Source of the DNA: Treponema sp.
Lineage (GTDB): Bacteria; Spirochaetota; Spirochaetia; Treponematales; Breznakiellaceae
Reading direction: 5' to 3'
DNA length: 8,213 nucleotides
Assembly: GCA_031271075.1 (NCBI GenBank)
Contig: JAISWN010000225.1
Location: forward strand, 1 to 8,213
Made by a program: the position numbers and the translations under genes. Below the pieces are notes generated by a model. It ran no database searches, was not told the DNA's origin, and was given only the letters and a program-made list of their open reading frames with translations. Positions 1-5,982 of the stretch are shown here, one piece after another (the first letter of the stretch is position 1; each line of letters starts with the position of its first letter).

Positions 1-518
1 CGGCGGTGGACCTCCGGGTTGGCGGGGTTTTCAAACTGCAGGGGCATGAAGCCCCCGGCGATGCGGCCCACCAGTTCCTCGGCCTTTTGCACCGCCCCCT
101 TCATGCCGGACTTGCCGGAGGTGAGCACCACTTCCGCGCCGAGCATCCGGGCGAGCTTCCGCCGTTCCACCGACATGGTTTCCGGCATGGTGAGGATCAG
201 CTTGTAGCCCCGGGCCGCGCAGGCAAAGGCCAGCCCGATGCCCGTGTTCCCCGAAGTGGGCTCGATCACCGTGCCACCAGGCTTGAGTTTACCGTCCCGT
301 TCCGCCGCGTCCAGCATGGCCGCCCCGATGCGGTCCTTCACGCTGGCCAGGGGGTTAAAGGATTCCACCTTTACCAACACGATCCCCGGCAGACCTTTCC
401 CCATTTTCCCCAGCCGCACCAGGGGCGTGTTTCCCCGGGCCGCGATAATATTATCAAAAATTATTCCGCGATTCGCGGCGCCGTGAGCCGCGGCAGTTTC
501 AGTTTTTTGCTCCGCCAC
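1..518 (-). CDS. cysK: Cysteine synthase (O-acetylserine sulfhydrylase), N-terminal part
   Basis: PLP-dependent enzyme that makes cysteine from O-acetylserine and sulfide in the cytoplasm. The visible 172 residues carry the family hallmarks in order: GNTPLVRL near residues 29-36, [11 protein letters not shown] with the PLP-binding lysine at residue 61, and the PLP-phosphate/substrate loop PTSGNTG at 87-93. The usual family form is NP(G/A)xSVKDR, so the LA here is a mild variant. The start is GTG at 518-516, chosen because AAGGAG lies at 530-525 with a 6-base spacer and no upstream alternative is better. The protein has about 18 residues before the conserved core, slightly longer than in compact CysK proteins. 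The 3' end, including the C-terminal part of the PLP domain, lies beyond the left edge. It follows an ABC ATPase gene by 127 bases, in the same direction. CysK versus a CysM or cystathionine beta-synthase-like paralogue cannot be separated fully from this portion. Confidence 0.9.
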   Translation of the reverse strand, partial: MAEQKTETAAAHGAANRGIIFDNIIAARGNTPLVRLGKMGKGLPGIVLVKVESFNPLASVKDRIGAAMLDAAERDGKLKPGGTVIEPTSGNTGIGLAFACAARGYKLILTMPETMSVERRKLARMLGAEVVLTSGKSGMKGAVQKAEELVGRIAGGFMPLQFENPANPEVHR

Positions 519-547
519 TTTCTTCTCCTTATTCAAATTAAGAATTT

Positions 548-629
548 AACCACTGACAACACGGACACTCACGGACTTGCTATTCCAAATTCCATCTTCC
601 GTCCGTGAGGTCCGTGTTTGTCCGTGGTT
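548..629. repeat. Long imperfect inverted repeat built of GTCCGTG units
   Basis: Two 29-base arms (548-576 and 601-629) are reverse complements except for one mismatch and one single-base bulge on each side, with a 24-base spacer. The right arm contains GTCCGTG three times in succession (601-607, 610-616, 620-626). The left arm contains the complementary CACGGAC unit twice and a decayed third copy. It fills most of the 127-base gap between the ATPase stop (646) and the cysteine synthase start (518). The minus-strand transcript could form a long hairpin here, but no U-run follows it, so an intrinsic terminator is not supported. It may be a dispersed repeat family or an intercistronic processing element. 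Confidence 0.85.
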
Positions 630-645
630 CCTCTTCATTCTTCGT

Positions 646-1602
646 TCATATCGAATAATCCGCTTCCTGATTGATGTCGTACTGGAACATCGCCAAAATG
701 CGTTCCTGTATCTCCACCAGTTCCGCGTCGGTCCGGGCCCGGGGGCGTTTTACGTTTACCGGAATGCGGTTGCGGATCGTGCCGGGGCCGGGGGAGAAAA
801 CAATCACCTCGTCGGAAAGGTACACCGCTTCCTGGGTGTCGTGGGTAACGAGGATCACGGTGATGGGGGTCCCGCCGCCGCCGGTCTCGTCCAGGAGCCG
901 CAACAGTTCGTCCTGGAGCTTTTCCCGGGTCAGGGCGTCCACCGCGGCAAAGGGTTCGTCCATCAGGATGATCTTCGGTTCCACCGAAAGGGCCCGGGCC
1001 AGAGCCAGCCGCTGGCGCATCCCCCCGGAAAGCTGGGAGGGGTATTTGTGGGCCGAGGCCGCCAGGTCCACCTTGTGCAGGTAGAACAGGGCCTTTTCCT
1101 CGATTTCACGCTTTTTCAGTTTCGCCGGGCCGGTTTTATCACCGGTATTCCCGCCGCCGGCATGGATGCCGCCGGAACCCCTGCCGGCGTTGCGCAGTTT
1201 CAGGGCGAAGACCACGTTCTGTAAAGCGGTCATCCAGGGGAAGACGGCGTAGTCCTGAAATATCATGGCGATGTCGTGTTTGGGCCGGTCCCGGAACACG
1301 CCGTTGGCCAGCGGCGAAATAAAACGGTAGCGGCGGCGGTAGGCGATCTGCTCCTTCCGGGTGGCAGGCAGGGGCTCCAGCACCAGCTTGCCGTCTATGT
1401 GGATGGTCCCGTCCGTGGGGGCCTGGAGCCCCGCGAGGATCTCCAGAAACGTCGACTTCCCGCAGCCCGAGGGCCCCAGAATGGACACGATCTTCCCGTC
1501 CGGGATGGTGAGCGACACATTGAGGACCGCGGTGAGCCCCTCCGCCAGCCCCTTCTCGTTAATCACGGAAAAAAATTTGCCGATGCTTTTTGCTTCGATC
1601 AT
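646..1602 (-). CDS. ABC transporter ATP-binding protein, nitrate/sulfonate/taurine type
   Basis: Cytoplasmic ATPase subunit of an importer of the NrtD/SsuB/TauB group. All nucleotide-binding motifs are present: Walker A GPSGCGKST at residues 43-51, Q-loop Gln116 in MIFQDYAVFPW, signature LSGGMRQRLALARAL at 191-205, Walker B IILMDEP at 211-217, D-loop around AAVD at 219-222 and H-loop His254 in VTHD. At 318 residues it is about 60 longer than the usual 250-260. Extra segments lie between the Walker A helix and the Q-loop (roughly 78-109) and between the Q-loop and the signature (roughly 138-165, very rich in Gly). The ATG at 1602-1600 lies one base past the stop of the permease gene, and its GGAAGGTGA ribosome site overlaps that gene's end, so translation is probably coupled. 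The substrate is not determined; the nearby cysteine synthase favours a sulfur compound. Confidence 0.9.
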   Translation of the reverse strand: MIEAKSIGKFFSVINEKGLAEGLTAVLNVSLTIPDGKIVSILGPSGCGKSTFLEILAGLQAPTDGTIHIDGKLVLEPLPATRKEQIAYRRRYRFISPLANGVFRDRPKHDIAMIFQDYAVFPWMTALQNVVFALKLRNAGRGSGGIHAGGGNTGDKTGPAKLKKREIEEKALFYLHKVDLAASAHKYPSQLSGGMRQRLALARALSVEPKIILMDEPFAAVDALTREKLQDELLRLLDETGGGGTPITVILVTHDTQEAVYLSDEVIVFSPGPGTIRNRIPVNVKRPRARTDAELVEIQERILAMFQYDINQEADYSI

Positions 1603-1603
1603 G

Positions 1604-2296
1604 TCACCTTCCGATCTTCCAAATCGCCAGTTTTATTTCCACGTATTTGAGTATCTCGATGAGGAACCAGCCGAGCCAGCCGAGGATCACCATGCAGACC
1701 ATCATTTCGGGGATGACGAAGTAGTCTTTGGCCTGGCCCAGGAGGTAGCCGATACCCATGCGGCCGCCGTAGGATTCGCCGATGAGGAGCATCACGAGGC
1801 CCATCGCCACGCCGGTTTTAAGGCTCATGATGATGCTGCCGAAGGCGTGCCAGAAGTAGACTTTGCGGAGCAGGGTGAACTCGCTGGCCCCGAAGACCCG
1901 GGCGGAGGCGAGGTAGCGGGGGTCGGTGTCTTTGATGCCCTGATAGGTGTTGAAGAGCACGGGGTAGAAGATGCCAATGAACATGAGGAAGATGTGCATT
2001 TTGCTTCCGATGCCGAAGAAGATGATGGTCATGGGGACCCACGCGGGCGGCGGGATGGGGGAGAGGAGCTGCCAGAGGGGGAGGACGCAGGCGCGGATCT
2101 TGAGGTTCCAGCCCATGAGGAGGCCGATGGGGACCGCCAGGGCCACGGCGATGGCGAAGGCGATGAAGAAGCGGCCCATGCTCCAGCCGATGTGGAGGAC
2201 CAGGTCTTTGTGCCAGAGCATAAACCAAAACCGTTGAACCACGACGCCGAGGGGCGGGAGGAGGCTTTCGGGGATGATCTTCCAGCGGGGGAGGAA
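1604..2296 (-). pseudogene. 5'-truncated ABC permease, NrtB/SsuC/TauC type
   Basis: Membrane subunit of a nitrate/sulfonate/taurine-type importer, cut off at its 5' end. Homologous-looking protein runs from 2296 (FLPRW..., then LPPLGVVVQRFWFML, which corresponds to the LPSPxxVxxxFWxL stretch after the first membrane helix in SsuC-like proteins) to the stop at 1604-1606. There is an in-frame TGA at 2299-2297 and no ATG, GTG or TTG until GTG at 2242. The N-terminus with the first transmembrane helix, roughly 30 residues, is missing, and no ribosome site precedes GTG 2242 or the later ATG codon. From 2242 the product would be 212 residues against about 260 in the family. The cytoplasmic ATPase-coupling region (about DPRYLASARVFGASE followed by LLRKVYFWHAF) and the later helices are intact, with no frameshift. 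It is probably non-functional, although a shortened permease initiated at GTG cannot be excluded. The cognate binding-protein gene is absent. Confidence 0.75.
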
Positions 2297-2299
2297 TCA
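2291..2299. other. Rearrangement junction between the sugar and the NrtB/SsuC-type loci
   Basis: At about 2294/2295 the half-hairpin sequence shared with 3676-3696 stops and permease coding sequence begins without any start codon. Composition changes with it. By hand count, bases 2041-2100 hold 45 G or C of 60, whereas 2461-2520 hold 22 of 60. The in-frame TGA that blocks the permease frame is supplied by the repeat side. No transposase, terminal inverted repeat pair or target duplication is visible. A deletion or recombination at a dispersed repeat, or an assembly misjoin at one, would each explain it. Confidence 0.6.
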
Positions 2300-2315
2300 G
2301 CCGTTTTGGAACAGC
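2295..2315. repeat. Half copy of the hairpin element found at 3664-3698
   Basis: These 21 bases are identical to 3676-3696, that is, the loop plus one arm of the intact hairpin. Here the partner arm is missing and permease sequence stands in its place. It lies 15 bases past the stop codon of the second binding-protein gene. The two copies are in direct orientation 1381 bases apart and enclose that gene. Confidence 0.85.
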
Positions 2316-2329
2316 CTTATCTATTTGGC

Positions 2330-3616
2330 TTATTTCGTCAGCATCCGCTGAATAAGTTCGTAAGCCTGTTTCCCGCCTTCTTGGGTGTTAATCTGACCAA
2401 AGGCAACCCGCTGGGCAATCAGTTTAAAGGTACTGATAAATTCCTGATCATTGGGAAGGTTTAAATCCCGGGGAGAGGTGTATTTGGCGGCAATGGAATA
2501 ATAATCAAATATCTTTTGATCAACCGGTGTGGCCAAGGGCATATAAGCGTTCCGGACCTTGCTTGAACAGGGAGTGCCTCTGTCGGTTCCCAGGATTTTA
2601 CCCGCTTCAGTATCGTTCACAAAAAAGTTGATAAATTTAACCGCCTCGTCGGCATTGGGCGACTTTTTATACACACACATAGCCTGACTCGGGTTAACCC
2701 AGTTCTGTTTTTTCTCAATGTCGGGAAGCTGGAGCATCCCCAATTCATCCTGCATGGCCCCCTGGTAGGCTACCAGTTGATTCGACCAAAGGAATCCGAT
2801 AACCGCCCTTCCCGCTACCACTATTGAATTATCCACCCCGGTCTCGGGATAGGACGCGCTGGTTTCCGCATCGGGGATGAGTTTTTCCGCCCGGAATCCT
2901 TCCCAGAGTTCGATCCATTTCTGCAGCGCCGCCGCGGTAGCCTGAGTGGTCTCATTCCGGTAAATGGGAGTCCCGTTTTGCCGCATAAAATAGGTCAGGT
3001 AAATGGTCTGATTGGAACTGTTATCCGCCATGGGATAAACTCCTGCCGGAAGTTTAGGGGCGATGCTCCGGCAATAGGCGGCAAGCTGTTCCCAGGTCAT
3101 GATCTGGTTCGGCAAGGGGACTCCCGCCCGCTCAAGCAGGGATTTATTATAAATCAGGCTTGGCATATTGGTACCCAAACAGACGCCGTAAAGGCTCCCG
3201 TAGTACCGGCCCGAATCGATCATGTCCTGTTCGAAATAGGACAGATCAAGTTGATTACCCAGATATTTGTCTAATTCCAGGAAAGCGTCCTTCCTGACAT
3301 ACTCCACATAGTCGCCGCCGTATTGGATGACATCCAGGGCAGAACCGCCGGCAATCCGGACGTTGAGTTTATCAAAATAGCCGTCCATTCCCGAATATTC
3401 CGGGGATACCTTAATATCCGGATAGGCGGCCTCGAAGAGTTTAATGGCCGTCAGGGTTTTTTGATGACGGCTGTCACTGCCCCACCAAACTATCGAGATA
3501 TTCTTCTGAGTAGAAACACTGCCTGAATCCGCCGCCGGCTTATCCTTTGCGGCTCCGGCAAAAATTAATACGCTTCCTGTTAAAAAGATAAACAGGATGA
3601 TGAGTAATTTCTTCAT
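2330..3616 (-). CDS. Extracellular solute-binding protein, family 1 (second paralogue)
   Basis: Periplasmic receptor that would capture a carbohydrate and deliver it to the MalF/MalG-type permease pair encoded upstream. The 428-residue length is typical for family 1 sugar-binding proteins (UgpB/MalE-like). Residues 2-3 are Lys, a hydrophobic core spans 4-19, and AGA at 20-22 fits a signal peptidase I site. There is no lipobox cysteine. Blocks shared with the neighbouring paralogue include AGGxxxDxIQxGG near 89-101, YNKxxLxxAGxPLP near 156-169, NGTPIY near 214-219, EAVKFINFxVN near 324-334 and ILGxxRG near 341-347. The start is ATG 3616-3614, chosen because GGAGG at 3626-3622 stands 5 bases ahead. 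A GTG at 3628 is in frame but overlaps that ribosome site. The base composition is visibly more AT-rich than the first paralogue's. The sugar cannot be named from sequence. Confidence 0.9.
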   Translation of the reverse strand: MKKLLIILFIFLTGSVLIFAGAAKDKPAADSGSVSTQKNISIVWWGSDSRHQKTLTAIKLFEAAYPDIKVSPEYSGMDGYFDKLNVRIAGGSALDVIQYGGDYVEYVRKDAFLELDKYLGNQLDLSYFEQDMIDSGRYYGSLYGVCLGTNMPSLIYNKSLLERAGVPLPNQIMTWEQLAAYCRSIAPKLPAGVYPMADNSSNQTIYLTYFMRQNGTPIYRNETTQATAAALQKWIELWEGFRAEKLIPDAETSASYPETGVDNSIVVAGRAVIGFLWSNQLVAYQGAMQDELGMLQLPDIEKKQNWVNPSQAMCVYKKSPNADEAVKFINFFVNDTEAGKILGTDRGTPCSSKVRNAYMPLATPVDQKIFDYYSIAAKYTSPRDLNLPNDQEFISTFKLIAQRVAFGQINTQEGGKQAYELIQRMLTK

Positions 3617-3663
3617 AAAAACCTCCACAACAACTCTAAAATAGCTTTTTAATCGGTGGTATT

Positions 3664-3698
3664 AAGCTGTTCCAAAATCAGCCGTTTTGGAACAGCTT
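3664..3698. repeat. Perfect 14-bp stem, 7-base loop hairpin between the two binding-protein genes
   Basis: AAGCTGTTCCAAAA at 3664-3677 is the exact reverse complement of TTTTGGAACAGCTT at 3685-3698, with loop TCAGCCG. It sits in the 113-base gap between the first binding-protein stop (3730) and the second start (3616). On the transcribed minus strand no U-run follows the stem, so a strong intrinsic terminator is unlikely. It could stabilise the 3' end of the upstream mRNA or be a copy of a REP-like dispersed element, which the half copy at 2295-2315 suggests. Confidence 0.85.
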
Positions 3699-3729
3699 CG
3701 GTTATAAAACAACCGGTTTTGCGGCCGGC

Positions 3730-5031
3730 TTATTTGTTTATCAGCCGGATCATCGTGTCGTAGATCTTCTGCCCTCCCTCGACGGCGCTAAGCTTGTTAT
3801 AATACACCTCTTGATAAATAAGGTACAAGGTGCTGTTCAGTTCCGTATCGTTGGGCAGGTGATCCGTTTCCGGTGTGGTATAGGGACCGGCTACGTTGAG
3901 ATACCCGTTGATCTTCTCGTCCGGGCCGGTGGCCACGATGCCGGAACGGTAGGTGGAGGAGGCGGAAGCGCCCCGGTTGTTGCCCAGGATCCTTCCGGCA
4001 ACGGGGCTGTTCACCATAAAGTTAATGAACTTGACCGCTTCTTCGATATTTTTCGAATCCTTGTTCACCGTCATCACCTGGCTGAGCTGGGGCCAAAGCG
4101 CCTTGGTGGCGGCGGCGCCGGGAGGCATAACCAGATCCACGTCGTCGGCCATTACCGATTGTATATTGGCAAGAGAATTACTCACCGCAAAGTTTATCGC
4201 CGTTTTTCCGGCGATAAAATCGTTGGTGTCGTCACTGGTCGCCGGGTACTGAGCCGCGATTTCGGCGGGGGGAATAAGCCCGTTGTCCCGGTAGTCCTTC
4301 CAGAGTTCCAGGTATTTCTGGCCTACCGCCGCCGTAACCGCGGTGGTCTTGGTAGCCGCGTTGTAGATCGGGGTGCCGTTGTAGCGCAGCCAGTAGCCAA
4401 AGGCGGTGGAACCGGAAGCGGTGGAACCGAAATCGCTCATGGGGTAAATCCCGGCGGGGAGCAGCGGCTTGATCTTCGCCAGGTAGGCCCGGAATTCGTC
4501 GTAGGTCGAAGAAACCGGGGGAAGGGGCGCGCCGGCCTTTTGGAGTATGGTCTTGTTGTAAACCAGGGCTGGAATGGTGATGCCTACCGACACCCCATAG
4601 AGGTGGCCGTTGAGGCTTCCCGCGGCAAGAGAGCCGGGATCGATAACAGAGGTGTTGAGCAGCCCTTTGCCGGAGCTTCCGTAGGGCTCCAAGGGAAGGA
4701 TCGCATTCTTGGCAACGTAATCGGGGAAGTTACCGCCCATCTGGATAATGTCGGGGCCGTTTCCGCCGGCAAGCTGGGTATCCACCCGGTTGAACATGTC
4801 GCCGGTTCCTCCGGCCGGTTCAATGTTTACCAGTACATTGGGATTGGCCTTCATGTACTCTTCCACCGCCTGCTGGGTCAACTGGATCCGGGTATCGTTA
4901 CCCCAGAAGGCCCAGCGGATAAGGGTTTTCCCCCCTTCAGCCGGGCCTGAACCCGCCTGACTTTTCCCGCCGGCAAAGAGCAGCGCGCCCGAGACCAGAC
5001 ACACAACCACAAGTAAAGCAATTCTTTTCAT
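3730..5031 (-). CDS. Extracellular solute-binding protein, family 1 (first paralogue)
   Basis: Periplasmic sugar-binding subunit of the CUT1-type transporter whose permeases lie immediately upstream. At 433 residues it has normal family length. The signal peptide has Lys2-Arg3, a hydrophobic stretch at 4-19 and a likely cut after the AGG at 20-22. The only early cysteine (11) lies inside the hydrophobic core and does not form a lipobox. Recognisable blocks are WGNDTR at 43-48, LAGGNGPDIIQMGG at 87-100, YNKTILQKAGAPLP at 158-171, LLPAGIYPMSD at 190-200, NGTPIY at 218-223, EAVKFINF at 331-338 and ILGNNRG at 348-354. The start ATG 5031-5029 has a strong AAGGAGG site just upstream. It follows the MalG-type permease by 101 bases containing two inverted repeats, and is followed by a paralogue with the same blocks. 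Substrate unknown. Confidence 0.93.
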   Translation of the reverse strand: MKRIALLVVVCLVSGALLFAGGKSQAGSGPAEGGKTLIRWAFWGNDTRIQLTQQAVEEYMKANPNVLVNIEPAGGTGDMFNRVDTQLAGGNGPDIIQMGGNFPDYVAKNAILPLEPYGSSGKGLLNTSVIDPGSLAAGSLNGHLYGVSVGITIPALVYNKTILQKAGAPLPPVSSTYDEFRAYLAKIKPLLPAGIYPMSDFGSTASGSTAFGYWLRYNGTPIYNAATKTTAVTAAVGQKYLELWKDYRDNGLIPPAEIAAQYPATSDDTNDFIAGKTAINFAVSNSLANIQSVMADDVDLVMPPGAAATKALWPQLSQVMTVNKDSKNIEEAVKFINFMVNSPVAGRILGNNRGASASSTYRSGIVATGPDEKINGYLNVAGPYTTPETDHLPNDTELNSTLYLIYQEVYYNKLSAVEGGQKIYDTMIRLINK

Positions 5032-5055
5032 TTGCTTCCTCCTTGACTAAATAGC

Positions 5056-5091
5056 GTCTGTCTACAAAGCCGGTTAACCTTGTGGACAGAC
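5056..5091. repeat. Imperfect inverted repeat upstream of the first binding-protein gene
   Basis: GTCTGTCTACAAAG at 5056-5069 pairs with CCTTGTGGACAGAC at 5078-5091 at 12 of 14 positions, leaving an 8-base loop. It lies between the MalG-type permease stop and the ribosome site of the binding-protein gene, next to a second, perfect palindrome at 5095-5114. No U-run follows on the minus strand. Possible roles are mRNA processing or stabilisation that raises binding-protein yield over permease yield, or regulator binding. Confidence 0.7.
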
Positions 5092-5094
5092 TTT

Positions 5095-5114
5095 GTGTTT
5101 GCGTACGCAAACAC
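5095..5114. promoter_or_regulatory. Perfect 20-bp palindrome (GTGTTTGCGT and its complement)
   Basis: The half-site GTGTTTGCGT (5095-5104) is followed directly by its exact reverse complement (5105-5114), with no spacer. It stands 19 bases past the MalG-type permease stop. A spacerless palindrome suits a dimeric repressor operator better than an RNA hairpin, because an RNA stem would have to open its central bases to form a loop. On the plus strand it is followed by a T-run, but no plus-strand gene ends here. Which protein would bind is unknown. Confidence 0.55.
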
Positions 5115-5132
5115 GTTTTTTAAGAGGGGATA

Positions 5133-5981
5133 TTACCCCTTCATACCCGTGGTGGCTATACCCTGCACAAAGTACTTCTGCAGGGTGAAAAACAAAACAA
5201 AACAGGGAATTATGGACAACACCGACATGGCAAACATGGAACCCCAGGACGAAGCCCCGGAAGAATCCAGGAAAAGCCGGAGCCCCATGGGGATGGTAAA
5301 CTGCTGCGGTGAGTTGAGGTATAGAAGCTGGTTAAAAAAATCGTCCCATGTCCACAGGAAGGTGAAAAGCATGGTGGTGATAAGTCCCGGCAGGCTGAGG
5401 GGCAGGATTATCCTCATGTAGATCCCCAATTTCCCGCAGCCGTCAATCCGGGCCGACTCGTCCAGATCCTTGGGCAGGCTGCGGATGAACTGAACCAGCA
5501 GGAAAATAAAAAAAGCGTCGGTGGCAAAAAGCTTTGGCACAGTCAGGGGCAGGAAGGTGTTAATCCAGCCGAAGGAACGGAATATGATGTACCGGGGAAT
5601 GGTGGTCACGTGTCCCGGCAGCATGAGGGTCAGCATCATCAGGGCAAACCAGAAATTCCTGCCCTTAAACTCCAGGCGGGCAAAGGCGTATGCCGTAAGG
5701 GAACAAAAAATCATGTTGCAGATCACGCAGAGGCCGCAGATGATAAAAGAATTCTTGAAAAAGGTGCTGAAGGTTACGAGGCCGATACCGTTCCAGCCTT
5801 TTGCGTAGTTCCGGAGTGTCCAGGTTTTCGGGAACAGGCTGGGATCACCGAAAATCGCCGTACCCTCTTTAAAAGAGGCCATGATAAGCCACATTACCGG
5901 GTACAGCATGAGGATGCCCAGGGTAACAATGATGATGTTTGCCGCGCCGGCATAGATAAGGGTTCCTGTTTTCCGGTTCAT
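5133..5981 (-). CDS. Carbohydrate ABC transporter permease, MalG type
   Basis: One of two membrane subunits forming the channel of a CUT1 sugar importer in the inner membrane. The 282 residues match the usual MalG/UgpE length. Hydrophobic segments fall near 12-35, 76-98, 108-128, 141-165, 196-216 and 248-270, consistent with six helices. The cytoplasmic coupling loop that docks on the ATPase is clear at 175-198 (ESARIDGCGKLG followed by YMRIILPLSLP), with the conserved Gly and Pro positions. The family's usual Ala-Ala after Glu is Ser-Ala here. ATG 5981-5979 begins one base after the TAG of the MalF-type permease (5985-5983), so the two are translationally coupled, with a weak GGGGA site inside the end of the upstream gene. 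Substrate specificity cannot be read from the sequence. Confidence 0.95.
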   Translation of the reverse strand: MNRKTGTLIYAGAANIIIVTLGILMLYPVMWLIMASFKEGTAIFGDPSLFPKTWTLRNYAKGWNGIGLVTFSTFFKNSFIICGLCVICNMIFCSLTAYAFARLEFKGRNFWFALMMLTLMLPGHVTTIPRYIIFRSFGWINTFLPLTVPKLFATDAFFIFLLVQFIRSLPKDLDESARIDGCGKLGIYMRIILPLSLPGLITTMLFTFLWTWDDFFNQLLYLNSPQQFTIPMGLRLFLDSSGASSWGSMFAMSVLSIIPCFVLFFTLQKYFVQGIATTGMKG

Positions 5982-5982
5982 A

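Noticed and set aside
526..560. Promoter for cysteine synthase (TTGTCA at 559-554, TTGAAT 17 bases on)
   Set aside because: The spacing is good, but transcription would begin inside the AAGGAG ribosome site and remove it. The -35 box also lies within the inverted repeat arm.
548..629. CRISPR-like repeat array
   Set aside because: The repeated unit is only about 7 bases and there are no spacers of regular length or nearby cas genes.
1138..1192. Short GCCGCCGG repeats inside the ATPase gene as a regulatory element
   Set aside because: They fall in frame within the Gly-rich insert and are explained by coding for Gly and Ala in GC-rich DNA.
1361..2464. Long plus-strand open frame of 367 codons
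   Set aside because: It lies opposite the ATPase and permease genes, crosses the junction, and encodes a low-complexity Glu/Asp/His-rich protein typical of the antisense of GC-rich genes. The minus-strand products have full family motifs.
2295..3698. Insertion sequence or transposon carrying the second binding-protein gene
   Set aside because: There is no transposase, no terminal inverted repeats on both sides and no short target duplication. The direct repeats are explained by a duplicated or dispersed hairpin.
3811..4950. Plus-strand open frame of 379 codons
   Set aside because: It is antisense to the first binding-protein gene, is Gly/Arg/Val-rich, and shows no recognisable domain. The opposite strand encodes a complete solute-binding protein.
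5095..5122. Intrinsic terminator on the plus strand (palindrome followed by a T-run)
   Set aside because: No plus-strand gene ends here, and on the transcribed minus strand no U-run follows the palindrome.
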